Counted from the stretch's first letter, positions 1-8,659 are shown. The stretch: 64,000 bases of DNA from Lapidilactobacillus gannanensis (GCF_003946675.1 NZ_RHOT01000001.1:62001-126000), one strand, 5' to 3'. Notes: generated from the sequence alone by a model not told the origin. Program-made: numbers and translations.

Positions 1-231
1 AAAAACTTTTGTTTCGTGCTTCATGCTGCCCTTAACAGCGCTCACCAAATTGGGGATCAGATCATAACGCCGTTGTAACACCGTTTCAACTTGAGCCCAC
101 TGTGAATCAACTGCCTGCGAACTGCGCGCCAAACTATTGTACGTCCCAATAAAACTAAGTCCAATAACCACAACAACGCCCACAATAATACCAATGAGCC
201 AATTGCGTTTTGAATTTGCTGAATTTTTCAT
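1..231 (-). CDS. lemA: LemA family protein, 5' part (cut by window edge)
   Basis: Reading the minus strand from 231 gives a short polar N-terminus, one hydrophobic segment at about residues 11-28 (LIGIIVGVVVVIGLSFIG), then TYNSLARSSQAVDSQWAQVE and RRYDLIPNLV. This is the classic start of LemA proteins, which have one N-terminal membrane anchor followed by a helical bundle. The tail of about 100 residues lies outside the window. The start is set by a GGAAGGAG ribosome site at 238-245, seven bases upstream of the ATG. The cellular role of LemA is not established; in lactobacilli it is often next to an HtpX-type protease gene, which is not visible here. Confidence 0.88.
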   Translation of the reverse strand, partial: MKNSANSKRNWLIGIIVGVVVVIGLSFIGTYNSLARSSQAVDSQWAQVETVLQRRYDLIPNLVSAVKGSMKHETKVF

Positions 232-667
232 TTTAAACTCCTTCCAAATTGACGGAAACTATCCTAATATTTCGTAGAGCTTGTACCATATTTTAGCATG
301 TTACTGAATAAAAGAAAGCGACTCACTAGAAAACAACTTAAAAATAGTGTTTTTTTCTTCAATCCACTAACTTACTGTGCTCAATTAAGGCAACCTATCT
401 TGAAGAAATTCCAACAGCAACTTCATTTTTTCATCACAAATTATTTACTGAAGCGCCACCTTTTTGGCATTAGTTTTTCATAGTCCTAGCTTATAGTTAA
501 CAACATAGAAAGCAAGCGGTGATGCAAATGAATTTTATGAAAATCTTCGTTGTGGTACCGACCAACGGAGTCTAGGAATTACCACCTAGATCGTTATCAA
601 AATTAAAACCCTAAAACCCAAAAAATTGCTAATTTTCTTCATTTTATTCCTCCCCTTTAAAATGAGT

Positions 668-700
668 AATCCCCACTTCCTGCCCAGAAGTGGGGATTTT
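668..700. terminator. Rho-independent terminator, likely bidirectional
   Basis: A perfect 12-bp stem (AATCCCCACTTC with GAAGTGGGGATT) encloses the 7-nt loop CTGCCCA. T-rich sequence follows on the plus strand and A-rich sequence precedes it. It lies 267 bp past the stop of the minus-strand dehydrogenase gene and probably ends that transcript. Confidence 0.75.
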
Positions 701-966
701 ATTATGTTCAGATAATAATGATAGACTAGCGCTTGGCTAAAGTTTTTTAAACAGCATTACGTTCGATTGCAATTGCAGTGTAGGCTTATTGGTTGGAGCA
801 GACTGCCGACACTGCTGCTCACAAGCACGAGCAAAAATCATTGGCTGATAACCACATCCTCAAAATTACGGGCCTCAGTCATTGCTTAAATAGGCAGTGA
901 CTTAAATAAAACGCCGCACATTATCGTTAGTTAATTAAACGTGGCTACTTTTCAACTAAACGTCAA
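701..966. other. Gene-free spacer with a weak repeat remnant
   Basis: No convincing gene is visible. Bases 809-863 (CTGCTGCTCACAAGCACGAG, then ATTGGCTGATAACCAC) resemble an internal part of the composite intergenic repeat seen at 32,619-32,680 and 44,540-44,570, so this may be an eroded copy. The spacer between lemA and the terminator (232-667) shows nothing else I can support. Confidence 0.35.
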
Positions 967-1959
967 TTACTTTTCCGGCAATAAATGAGGGCTTTTCTTA
1001 CCTTGGAACAATAAACTAGCATCGTTCAAAGCAATTTCAACCATATTTTTTACGGCCTGATCGGTGTAAAAACCAATATGCGGCGACAACGAGACATTTT
1101 CCCGACGCAGTAAATTGTCAAAAATGCTTAAATCTTGATTTGCGTGCGAAAGATCATCCCCAAATACACCGGCCTCACCTTCAACTGTATCCAAACCTGC
1201 ACCAGCAATTTCATTAGTATCCAGCGCATGAAGTAATGCAGCCAAATCGACGATGGGACCCCGAGCACAATTGATCAGTAAAGCGGTTGATTTCATTTTT
1301 GCTAAGGCATCTGTATCAATGATGTGCGTGGTTAAATCGGTTAAGTTAGTATGAATCGTTAAAACATCACTTTGAGTCAGGAGCTCGTCCAAACTAACGT
1401 AAGTCAATGTGTCCGCTAGTTCTGGACGTTCAACTAAATCATGCGCAATTACTTTCGCGCCCAACGCCTTAAAAATGCGTGCAACAGTGCCACCAATTTT
1501 GCCAGCGCCTAAAATACCGACAGTTAAATGATGGATTTCATAAGCTTCCAGGCCACCCCAGCTATAGTCGTGATGAGCCATTCGCAATTGCGTTGCTTTC
1601 AAATGCCGCAAAAGAACCATGGTATGCGTTAATGCTTCTTCAGCCACACTTCGTGGTGAATAAGCTGGCACATTGGTCACTTGAATCCCATACTGCTTAG
1701 CAGCGGCAAAATCGATAATATCGTAACCCGTGATCCGTAAAGCCAGAATATGGATTTTAAAAGTAGCTAATTGCTGGTAAACATCTGCTGTTAGAGCCCC
1801 ATGTTGCGCAACAACTACAGCATCACTACCATTAGCCAAACTAACAGTCTGACTATTTAGCGGCTGATTACTAGTCGTAATCGTAGCCTGATTTTGCTCA
1901 GCCCAAGCAGTAATTGCAGCCTGCTCATCAGGACGAACCGAATACATTTGAATCTTCAT
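967..1959 (-). CDS. D-2-hydroxyacid dehydrogenase (D-lactate dehydrogenase-like)
   Basis: The 330-residue product has the usual length and layout of NAD-dependent D-2-hydroxyacid dehydrogenases, cytosolic enzymes that reduce 2-oxoacids to D-2-hydroxyacids. The Rossmann loop GAGKIG is at residues 151-156. The catalytic set is present: Arg in NCARGP (R233), Glu in DTVEGE (E260/E262) and His in SPHIGFYT (H294). The start has a GGAGG site seven bases upstream. It follows an aromatic-type aminotransferase and trpS on the same strand, so the substrate could be aryl-pyruvates as well as pyruvate; D-hydroxyisocaproate-type enzymes look the same. The family is certain, the substrate is inferred. Confidence 0.9.
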   Translation of the reverse strand: MKIQMYSVRPDEQAAITAWAEQNQATITTSNQPLNSQTVSLANGSDAVVVAQHGALTADVYQQLATFKIHILALRITGYDIIDFAAAKQYGIQVTNVPAYSPRSVAEEALTHTMVLLRHLKATQLRMAHHDYSWGGLEAYEIHHLTVGILGAGKIGGTVARIFKALGAKVIAHDLVERPELADTLTYVSLDELLTQSDVLTIHTNLTDLTTHIIDTDALAKMKSTALLINCARGPIVDLAALLHALDTNEIAGAGLDTVEGEAGVFGDDLSHANQDLSIFDNLLRRENVSLSPHIGFYTDQAVKNMVEIALNDASLLFQGKKSPHLLPEK

Positions 1960-1982
1960 AAAATACCTCCATTAAAATCAGA

Positions 1983-2094
1983 GTGTGAGGGGTGCCGGTT
2001 AGACTGCGTAGCATAACTTCAAATAATTGACTGAGCGGTGCAACCGATCTGGCAATTATTTAAGTTAGGCTTAGCAGTCTGGCACCCCGAACAC
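1983..2094. repeat. Long imperfect palindrome between two genes
   Basis: The left arm begins GTGTgaGGGGTGCC and ends near CAAATAATTG (2029). The right arm runs from CAATTATTT (2053) to GGCACCCCgaACAC (2094). GTGT/ACAC, GGGGTGCC/GGCACCCC, GACTGC/GCAGTC and AAATAATTG/CAATTATTT all pair, giving a hairpin of about 110 nt. It has no U-tract, so it is not a standard terminator. It sits between the aminotransferase stop (2098) and the dehydrogenase start (1959) and may modulate read-through, or be a small mobile palindrome. Confidence 0.75.
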
Positions 2095-2097
2095 GTT

Positions 2098-3267
2098 TTA
2101 ATTAACTGCTAAAAACTTATCCAAGCGTTGACATGCTTCGGTCAACTTCGCCATGCTAGCCGCATAACTAATTCGGACATAACCTTCGCCAGCTGGAAAA
2201 GCTGCACCAGGAATCAAAGCGACTTGCGCTTCTTGTGCTAATTTTCGACAAAACGCAAAACTATCACTGCCAAAGCGTGCTGGAATTTTGGCAAAGGCAT
2301 AGAATGCACCGGCTGGCACAGCCGTCGCCATCCCTAAACGATTTAATTCAGCGACCAAATAATCACGACGTTGTAAATATTCTTGCTTCATCGCTTGCCC
2401 ATCATCCAAACCATGCTGCATCGCTTCCAAAGCAGCCTCCTGCGACATGGTTGTTGCTGCCGTAACAGTAAATTGATGGACCATATTAATTTTACTGATC
2501 ACCGCCGCTGGTCCGGCAATAAAGCCAATTCGCCAACCAGTCATGGCATGAGATTTTGATACACCATTAATCAGCAAGGTCTGTTCTGGCAACAATTTAC
2601 CCAGGGAAACATGAGGTTCACCGTAAGTCAATTCGCTGTATATCTCATCACTAATAACAAAAATATCATATTGCTTTAAAATTGCCACGAAAGCCTCAAG
2701 CTCAGATTGACGATAAGTCACGCCAGTTGGATTAGTTGGATAATTGAAAACAATCGCCTTGACTTTATCACGATGCGTAGCCAAAGTATTCGCTAATTTT
2801 TCAGGTGTTAATTTAAACCCATCCTGACTAGTATCAACAAAAATTGGTGTGGCGCCGTTTAATTTCACGATTGGAATATACAATGGGAAAATCGGAATCG
2901 GAATAATCACTTCATCCCCAGGATTTAAAATTGCTGTTAGTGCAGAATAAATAGCGCCAGTCGCACCGACCGTCGTTAAAACCTGCGTTGCCGGATCATA
3001 ATCAGTGCCATATTTGCTAGCTAGAAATTGAGCTGCAGCAACACGCAAGCTGGGTAGACCCGGAGATTGAGTATAGTGACTATGATTGGCAGCAATGCTC
3101 GCCTGCCCCGCCTGCTTAACATGGTCTGGTGTATTAAAGTCAGGTTCTCCTAAAGTTAATTTAATGATGTTAGGAATTTGTGAAACGTCCTTGTCAAATT
3201 GCAAAATTGACGACGGTTCAACGTCAAGTAATTCTTTTTTCATCAGCTTTGCAAGATCTTTTGTCAT
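2098..3267 (-). CDS. PLP-dependent aminotransferase, class I/II (aromatic type)
   Basis: The 389-residue product matches fold-type I aminotransferases. It has KLTLGEPDFNTP near residue 36, FNYPTNPTG (174-182), SDEIY (206-210), the PLP-binding lysine in GVSKSHAMTGWRIG (K238), and the carboxylate-binding Arg in GYVRISYA near the C-terminus. It would move amino groups between an amino acid and 2-oxoglutarate in the cytosol. The sequence style resembles AraT/PatA enzymes of lactic acid bacteria, but I cannot separate aromatic from aspartate or diaminopimelate specificity. It starts 20 bp after the trpS stop, so co-transcription is likely. No strong ribosome site precedes the ATG, which suggests coupling to trpS. 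Confidence 0.88.
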   Translation of the reverse strand: MTKDLAKLMKKELLDVEPSSILQFDKDVSQIPNIIKLTLGEPDFNTPDHVKQAGQASIAANHSHYTQSPGLPSLRVAAAQFLASKYGTDYDPATQVLTTVGATGAIYSALTAILNPGDEVIIPIPIFPLYIPIVKLNGATPIFVDTSQDGFKLTPEKLANTLATHRDKVKAIVFNYPTNPTGVTYRQSELEAFVAILKQYDIFVISDEIYSELTYGEPHVSLGKLLPEQTLLINGVSKSHAMTGWRIGFIAGPAAVISKINMVHQFTVTAATTMSQEAALEAMQHGLDDGQAMKQEYLQRRDYLVAELNRLGMATAVPAGAFYAFAKIPARFGSDSFAFCRKLAQEAQVALIPGAAFPAGEGYVRISYAASMAKLTEACQRLDKFLAVN

Positions 3268-3287
3268 TTAATCATCGGTTTCTGTAT

Positions 3288-4304
3288 TTATTTGAAGTAA
3301 TTAATTCCAATCGCGTCACGAACTTCCTGTAACGTTTGTTCAGCCACTTCATTAGCTTTTTGACTGCCTTGTCGCAACATCTCGTAAACAGCTGGGATAT
3401 CTTTCGCATATTCCTCACGACGTTCACGAATTGGTCCAAAGACGCCTTCAAGAACATCATTTAAATAACGTTTAATTTTGACATCACCTAAGCCGCCATG
3501 TTGATATTCAGCTTTAAGTTCTGCGACTTTATCCTTATCAGTGTCAAAGGCATCAAGATAGGTGAAAACCATATTGCCCTCAACTTTACCGGGATCACTC
3601 ACATGAATATGATCAGGATCGGTGTACATTGACATCACACGTTTTTTCAGCTCATCAGCAGTATCGGCCAAATAAATACAGTTATCTAATGACTTACTCA
3701 TTTTGGCATTACCATCCAACCCAGGTAAACGACCCTGACCTTTTGGTGGAAAATAGCCTTGAGGTTCAACTAATACATCAGTCTTGTAGGTGGTATTAAA
3801 AGTCCGCACAATTTCTCGAGCTTGTTCCATCATCGGTTCTTGATCATCGCCAACTGGCACTGTATCCGCCTTGAAAGCAGTGATGTCCGCTGTTTGACTA
3901 ACTGGATAAACTAAGAAACCTGCTGGAATTGATTGACCAAACGCCTTCTGCTTAATTTCTGCTTTAACAGTGGGGTTCCGTTCCAACCGTGAAACATTGA
4001 CCAAGTCCAAATAATACATAGTTAATTCGTTCAGGGCAGGAATTTGTGATTGAACCAGAATAGTCGACTTAGCTGGATCAATGCCAACCGCCAAATAATC
4101 CAAAGCGACTTGAATCAAACTACGCCGAATTTTTTCTGGATCGCGGGCATTATCAGTCAATGCCTGCACGTCAGCAATCATGACATAAGTTTGATAATCA
4201 TCAGAATTCTGCAACGCTACGCGGTTCTTTAAAGAGCCTAAGTAGTGACCGATATGTAATTTACCTGTTGGTCGATCTGCTGTCAAAATAACTTTCTTTG
4301 CCAT
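3288..4304 (-). CDS. trpS: Tryptophanyl-tRNA synthetase
   Basis: This class Ic synthetase charges tRNA-Trp in the cytosol. The 338-residue chain carries the HIGH signature ([10 protein letters not shown], residues 17-20) and KMSKS (201-205), with [15 protein letters not shown] between them, typical of TrpRS. I place the start at 4304 because GGAGG (4313-4317) lies eight bases upstream. In-frame ATGs at 4310 and 4319 are too close to that site or overlap it. The T-box leader upstream fits the call. The gene heads a run with the aminotransferase and the hydroxyacid dehydrogenase. Confidence 0.96.
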   Translation of the reverse strand: MAKKVILTADRPTGKLHIGHYLGSLKNRVALQNSDDYQTYVMIADVQALTDNARDPEKIRRSLIQVALDYLAVGIDPAKSTILVQSQIPALNELTMYYLDLVNVSRLERNPTVKAEIKQKAFGQSIPAGFLVYPVSQTADITAFKADTVPVGDDQEPMMEQAREIVRTFNTTYKTDVLVEPQGYFPPKGQGRLPGLDGNAKMSKSLDNCIYLADTADELKKRVMSMYTDPDHIHVSDPGKVEGNMVFTYLDAFDTDKDKVAELKAEYQHGGLGDVKIKRYLNDVLEGVFGPIRERREEYAKDIPAVYEMLRQGSQKANEVAEQTLQEVRDAIGINYFK

Positions 4305-4344
4305 TGTCATAACCTCCATTTTTAATAACGCCGAAATTTAGCCA

Positions 4345-4590
4345 TCAAAAAACGCCCTATTGCAAAATACAATAGGACGAGTTTATCGCGGTGCCACCTA
4401 AATTACCCTTACAAAATCTAAGGATCAGCTCGAATGAATTAAGGCTTCACACACCGCCAGGACTTGCGCCGCTGACCACCCTAGGCTCCATTCACAATCA
4501 AAGTTCGATGACGGTTTCAGCTGAGCGCCATTTCCTAAACGAAACTTCGTGACTGCTACTACTTCCTAGACCTCTCGGCAAGATATTGAC
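4345..4590 (-). promoter_or_regulatory. T-box riboswitch leader (tryptophan specific, predicted)
   Basis: The minus strand carries the T-box antiterminator signature AGGTGGCACCGCG (4387-4399), followed by a rho-independent terminator, and an upstream Stem I region with GGAAGTAGTAGC. A TGG codon in the context GAATGG (4488-4490) is placed where the specifier loop should be and fits trpS control. Uncharged tRNA-Trp would stabilise the antiterminator and allow transcription of trpS and probably the two genes behind it. The class is clear from the sequence; the exact specifier is my best reading. Confidence 0.9.
4347..4379 (-). terminator. T-box conditional terminator
   Basis: On the minus strand CGTCCTATTG pairs with CAATAGGGCG (10 bp, one G-T pair) around a 7-nt loop, and TTTTTT follows. 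The 5' arm can instead pair with the T-box element, the usual alternative of this riboswitch class. Confidence 0.85.
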
Positions 4591-4593
4591 ATC

Positions 4594-4622
4594 ATCATAA
4601 CCAGCTGACGGTAAAAAGTCAA
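4594..4622 (-). promoter_or_regulatory. Promoter of the trpS T-box transcript
   Basis: The minus strand shows -35 TTGACT (4617-4622), a 17-nt spacer and -10 TATGAT (4594-4599), placing the RNA start near 4587, just ahead of Stem I of the T-box leader. Confidence 0.7.
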
Positions 4623-4741
4623 GACTGTCAGCAATTCTTGCCATAAAAAGCAACTTGCAACCGGCAGTTGCGCTTTTGCCACCAGTACTTGCTTTATTAT
4701 CACTAAGCTTTCAGTTAGACTTACTATGAGGAGTGATAACA

Positions 4742-4884
4742 ATGAATTTTTCCGAAAAATTATTAACGCTCAGAAAAAAAAAACGGTTACACCCAAGCCG
4801 AATTGGCTGAGCAATTACAAGTTTCTCGTCAATCAGTTTCTAAATGGGAACTCGGCACCGCCCAACCAGAGCTAACTAATTGGA
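4742..4884 (+). pseudogene. XRE-family regulator remnant, frameshifted and truncated
   Basis: From ATG 4742, behind GAGGAGTGATAACA, the frame reads MNFSEKLLTLRKKK and then breaks at a run of ten A bases (4774-4783). With nine A bases it continues GYTQAELAEQLQVSRQSVSKWE, the standard helix-turn-helix of XRE/Cro repressors, up to about TAQPELTN. The rest of the protein is absent; the sequence switches to an antisense LXG-toxin fragment. So there is one extra base in a homopolymer plus a recombination break. A sequencing error at the A-run cannot be excluded, but the truncation is independent of it. Confidence 0.8.
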
Positions 4885-5159
4885 TAGGCACTCTGAACAA
4901 TCTTCGAATAAGCTTTATCGAATTCCATGACATTCTTGATGTTTTTATCAAAGGTATAACTGCCTGTTTTGTCAGTAACGCCATTTAAAGTACCCAAATT
5001 GACATTCTTTAACTGTAAAAAGCCATTCTCATCAAGCGTGCAACCTAGGATCTTATTTAACATACGAATTTTTTCTCTTAACATCAAATTGGTCAGATTC
5101 ATTTGACTTATCCAACATGCTGGTAAAGCGTTTTGAATTAATTTTTTTGGTTTCGGCAC
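4885..5159 (-). pseudogene. LXG toxin fragment (internal region), decayed
   Basis: The minus strand encodes pieces matching the middle of the intact LXG protein at 6902-8659. MLDKSNESDQF and KRKIRML, then LQLKNV, align with MLDKSNESDQFGAKRKIRML and VQLKNV there. The reading frame is broken: the fragment has six A bases where the intact gene has five, so no continuous homologous frame exists. It ends MEFDKAYSKIVQSAY, with no N-terminal LXG domain and no C-terminal toxin domain. It is a leftover of a former second or third LXG gene. Confidence 0.8.
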
Positions 5160-5195
5160 GTTAAATCAAGGATAGCAAATGAATTTTCAGAAAAA

Positions 5196-5699
5196 TCAAT
5201 TGAATTTTTTATTGAGATATTTTATCAGTTCGTAAGGCTCTTTATCTGATGAATAATCCGGAAAATCAAACCCTATTGCGTAAAGAAGTCCTTCAGAGTT
5301 AAAAAAGAAATAGACATGCTGTATTCCTATCTGTTTGAACGAATATCTCACGTATGAAAGCTTCTTTTGTTCTCTCTCCTTCTTCATTTCTTCTTTAGGA
5401 AGATCAATTTTAATCTTATCGTAGTAAGTCGGTGGCATTGAGTCCATAAATGTCGATTCTGAAGTAAACAGTTGATAGTGTTTTTTATGAACTAACTTCT
5501 GATTTTTCTCAATCTTTTCTGACTCACCAAAACTCTTCTCCAAATCTACTCTCGTTGTTTTACCATAAATTACTGTCTTTTGAATACTTTCAAACGTCAT
5601 TGCATGATCTTTTTTATATTTAACTTTAAATCCAATTATTATTAAACCCAAAATAATTAGAACTATAAAAACACCTTTGAGTATTTTTTTATTTTCCAT
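5196..5699 (-). CDS. Membrane-anchored small protein, candidate immunity protein
   Basis: The 167-residue product has one N-terminal membrane helix (about residues 8-24, GVFIVLIILGLIIIGF) and then a charged extracytoplasmic domain with VIYGKTTRVDLEKSFGESEKI and a C-terminal mixed alpha/beta stretch. I do not recognise a named family. The stretch after the anchor resembles small lipoprotein-like domains that start with a turn and a short helix. Its ATG lies inside the 3' end of the upstream toxin cassette (10-bp overlap), the tight coupling expected of a toxin-immunity pair. The role is inferred from position only. Confidence 0.6.
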   Translation of the reverse strand: MENKKILKGVFIVLIILGLIIIGFKVKYKKDHAMTFESIQKTVIYGKTTRVDLEKSFGESEKIEKNQKLVHKKHYQLFTSESTFMDSMPPTYYDKIKIDLPKEEMKKEREQKKLSYVRYSFKQIGIQHVYFFFNSEGLLYAIGFDFPDYSSDKEPYELIKYLNKKFN

Positions 5700-6327
5700 T
5701 TTTGACGATACCTAATTCCTTATCAGCAAGTCTTTTAGATCTTTTTACATCAAAAAAAGGCTTATCTTTCAGACTTTCCTTCAATGTCCCATCTGCATCA
5801 GGAATCATCCACCCTTTACTACTAACCTTTCTAATTTGGGGGTCATAAGTAGTTACAGGATTACTATCATAACTTGTATGAACATTTTTTATATTATTAA
5901 GAATGTGTGATTCAGTAGAATTATTCGCATAGTGAACTGAATTACCATCCACAATTTGAGCTTGCTGTTGTTCAGTAAGTTGTTGTTTAGAATCAGAATT
6001 AATTGTCCCTTTATCGTCCATGGAATAAACGTTCCACTGAGTTACAAGAGATTTGGTCTTCATATTAATGATCCACTCACTATGAAATTCAGGTGATGTA
6101 ACGAACTTAATATTTTCGCCAGTTTCTTTAATATACTGCTTGTAGTCCGAACCCTTAGGATACTTATTATGAAAACGTGCTTTTTCACCCGCCAGTGACT
6201 TTGGATAATCCTGATTTAATTTCTGAATTCTCTCCAAATCATTTTTGGCGGTAGGATATGAATTACGTAAGGCATCGTTATTACTCTTATCAAGATAGTA
6301 ACGAAATTGATGAGTTTGTTTAGCCAA
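5689..6327 (-). CDS. Orphan C-terminal cassette of an LXG-type toxin
   Basis: This 212-residue frame starts at TTG, without a good ribosome site. The same frame extends upstream as KDQECHGIPTDLKSDPEAFD to a stop near 6390, so 6327 is only a nominal start. Just upstream, another frame reads FDKKIKNAMEF, a piece of the LXG middle region, so the cassette seems cut from a longer toxin gene. The domain body (HSEWIINMKTKSLVTQWNVY, then HTSYDSNP, then IRKVSSKGWMIPD) looks like a divergent relative of the C-terminus of the intact LXG protein. Orphan toxin tips behind a full effector are known in polymorphic toxin loci. The activity is unknown. Confidence 0.6.
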   Translation of the reverse strand: MAKQTHQFRYYLDKSNNDALRNSYPTAKNDLERIQKLNQDYPKSLAGEKARFHNKYPKGSDYKQYIKETGENIKFVTSPEFHSEWIINMKTKSLVTQWNVYSMDDKGTINSDSKQQLTEQQQAQIVDGNSVHYANNSTESHILNNIKNVHTSYDSNPVTTYDPQIRKVSSKGWMIPDADGTLKESLKDKPFFDVKRSKRLADKELGIVKNGK

Positions 6328-6410
6328 ATCAAATGCTTCAGGATCAGATTTAAGATCAGTAGGAATTCCATGGCATTCTTGATCTTTTTATCAAACGGTT
6401 TTCTAATTGA

Positions 6411-6893
6411 TTAATTTAAACGTAAATCAAATCCTTGTTTATCAAGATTAGTCTGGAGTATAGATTGTAAAACTGAAACAATAATTAACCCTACAAAATA
6501 TAAAAGAATAAGAAAGAGAATAACTAGAACCATCTCTTGTTTTTTAGTAAGAATTTGTCGGTTTTTTATCCAAAACACGATTATTTCTATTAAAAGTCCA
6601 ATTGCCAAGAATGGTATACATATGAATGGTAACCAATATATTATCTGGAAAAGAGGACCTTCAGTTATATCGAAAAGTTTTAGGACTATTATTCCGATAA
6701 CTGTTACCCATGACAACACAAAAAAAATTCCTAGCGAAGTAAATTCTAAGTTACTGGTTTTATACTTTTTACTCTTAATTTTGAACAAAATAAATAATGA
6801 AACAATACCTCCCGTTAAAGCAGCAAATGGGATTAATAAAATTTGAATTTGAAGAATTGTGGACAGACATGACCAAAAAGCATACATATTCAT
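6411..6893 (-). CDS. Four-helix membrane protein, candidate immunity to the LXG toxin
   Basis: The 160-residue product has four clear membrane segments: about residues 14-37 (IQILLIPFAALTGGIVSLFI), 50-72, 82-107 (IIYWLPFICIPFLAIGLLIE) and 120-143. There is no enzyme motif. It starts 8 bp after the LXG toxin stop on the same strand. Polytopic proteins directly behind LXG genes often protect the producer from toxins acting at the membrane or cell wall. That is a positional inference; the protein itself matches nothing I can name. Confidence 0.65.
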   Translation of the reverse strand: MNMYAFWSCLSTILQIQILLIPFAALTGGIVSLFILFKIKSKKYKTSNLEFTSLGIFFVLSWVTVIGIIVLKLFDITEGPLFQIIYWLPFICIPFLAIGLLIEIIVFWIKNRQILTKKQEMVLVILFLILLYFVGLIIVSVLQSILQTNLDKQGFDLRLN

Positions 6894-6901
6894 TACCTAT
6901 T

Positions 6902-8659
6902 TCATTCCTTTACCAGATACCATTTTTTTGCCATCACTCTAATTTGGCTTTCCAGTCCTTTATTTGATGCTGCCGGTTTGACATCCAAAGGCTCATGCTG
7001 TTTCCCGGAGTAATCTTTATCAATAACTCCAAAGGGTGTTTCAAGATTAAAACCGTTGTGTGGAATGGCGTAATTTGCAGAATCAGTATTAGCAATTTGA
7101 CTCCAAAGATTACTATTGGGGCTTTGAACATCTTCGTATTGTCTAGGATCGGAAATCACCTCACCTTTTCTACTTCCAGAAACATATGTGTCTAAAACAT
7201 TCCAAACGCTGACGGTCTTCCCTTTATTATTAAATATTATTTCGACATGATTGTTCGCAGCTGTTACTTTTGAATTATTGGGGATATTACCTTTCCCAGA
7301 TAAAGTTCTATTGTGTAGCGACGAATCTGGATGATCGATTGAAATCCTATTTGTTTTTAGCCAACTTTCATATTCATTTTGATCCAATCCTTTATCATTT
7401 ATAAATTCAACAATTGGTTTATCTAACCAATAACGCATTTGATTGTCAATTGGATTATTAAGAACTTTATTTTTATACTTTTGAGATATCAAATTAGAAT
7501 ATTGATCAACAAAATCATAATATTCCCTTGGACTATTAGCAATTTCGTTTGAATTTGGAAAATGATATTTTGCATTAGCAACATTCTTTAATTGTACAAA
7601 ATTAGTCGTATCTGGGTTATCCACAGACGCATCTAATACTTGATAAAGCATTCTAATTTTTCTCTTAGCACCAAATTGGTCAGATTCATTTGACTTGTCT
7701 AACATGCTAGTAAAGAGTTTTGAGCCAATATTGTGTGCCTTATCCCAGCTTGAGGTCAAATCCTTCTGCCACTTACCATTCTTCACGTTCTTATTTAGTG
7801 AAGTTACATAAACAGTTAGGCTTTTCGCGACCCAGCCATCAGTTCCTAGTTCTTCTAACTGAACATAAACTTTTTGACGATACTTCTTAAATTCAGCTTG
7901 AGTCATGTTATCAGGCTTTTGAAGATGATTAATGGCCTTTTTCAACATTTTAACCTTCTCTGAACTTTCGCCGTCATCTAAATTCTGAGAATCTAAATCA
8001 GCTAAGAAAGTTAAATCAGCCCCATTACTGACATAAGTCCCATTGCTATTAAATGTAATCTTTCTAATTTCTTGAGCACCTTTAGCAACGGTCATAAAAA
8101 CAGTCAGACTATCCTGGAAAAGTGGTGAAACGACGGTCGTGAACTCTTCCAATTGATCTAACTTATTTTGAATACCCTTAATTTCTGGTTCCAGAATATA
8201 ATCCCGTTGCGTTTTTAGTTGGCGATCCTGACGCATGAGATCGTCTAATTTCCCAGTTGCCATTGAATCAACAATTTTAAAGAAACCACGATTCTGATCA
8301 AGTTGCCGATTAATAAGTTCACGTTGCTTTTTCTTAATCGCCAGTTGTTTATCTAATGAATCCTGGTCGAGAGTGACATAATGGGCAATTTCATTATTGG
8401 CCCGCTCGAAAGTTTTTAGGTCGCCTTTAACATCATTACAAGCGTCATTTAAGCGATTAATCGTTGGTTTAAGAATCGTCTCGAAGACACCAACCGCTGC
8501 TTCATGAGCGGCACCAGATAACTGACCGCTATTCACGGATTGAGTGACATTGTTAATACCACTCACCATTTGATTAGACAGTTGATTCGCTGCAGCTAGA
8601 TTCTTTTCTGAGGCAATAATTAGTTCTTCTGCTTCAGCAACACTATATTTTACGCCCAT
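6902..8659 (-). CDS. LXG-domain polymorphic toxin, type VII secretion effector
   Basis: The 585-residue protein begins with a helical LXG domain: residues 1-220 are rich in coiled-coil and contain the hallmark GQLSG (LxG at 47-49). A helical middle follows (220-440), then a C-terminal domain (about 440-585) with EIIFNNKGKTVSVWNVLDTY, a YAIPHNGFN segment and a final IRVMAKKWYL. LXG proteins are exported by the Firmicute type VII (Esx) system and act on competing cells. The start has AAAGGAG nine bases upstream and overlaps the preceding partner gene by 10 bp. No EssC or other secretion component lies in the window. The toxin activity is not recognisable to me. Confidence 0.85.
   Translation of the reverse strand: MGVKYSVAEAEELIIASEKNLAAANQLSNQMVSGINNVTQSVNSGQLSGAAHEAAVGVFETILKPTINRLNDACNDVKGDLKTFERANNEIAHYVTLDQDSLDKQLAIKKKQRELINRQLDQNRGFFKIVDSMATGKLDDLMRQDRQLKTQRDYILEPEIKGIQNKLDQLEEFTTVVSPLFQDSLTVFMTVAKGAQEIRKITFNSNGTYVSNGADLTFLADLDSQNLDDGESSEKVKMLKKAINHLQKPDNMTQAEFKKYRQKVYVQLEELGTDGWVAKSLTVYVTSLNKNVKNGKWQKDLTSSWDKAHNIGSKLFTSMLDKSNESDQFGAKRKIRMLYQVLDASVDNPDTTNFVQLKNVANAKYHFPNSNEIANSPREYYDFVDQYSNLISQKYKNKVLNNPIDNQMRYWLDKPIVEFINDKGLDQNEYESWLKTNRISIDHPDSSLHNRTLSGKGNIPNNSKVTAANNHVEIIFNNKGKTVSVWNVLDTYVSGSRKGEVISDPRQYEDVQSPNSNLWSQIANTDSANYAIPHNGFNLETPFGVIDKDYSGKQHEPLDVKPAASNKGLESQIRVMAKKWYLVKE

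Noticed and set aside
298-483. 61-codon plus-strand reading frame after lemA
   Set aside because: No ribosome site, no recognisable motif, AT-rich composition, and it lies in an intergenic spacer; likely chance.
4638-4680. Hairpin AAAAGCAACT...AGTTGCGCTTTT as a regulatory RNA
   Set aside because: It looks like a plain small stem between divergent units, possibly a terminator; too little support to call a function.
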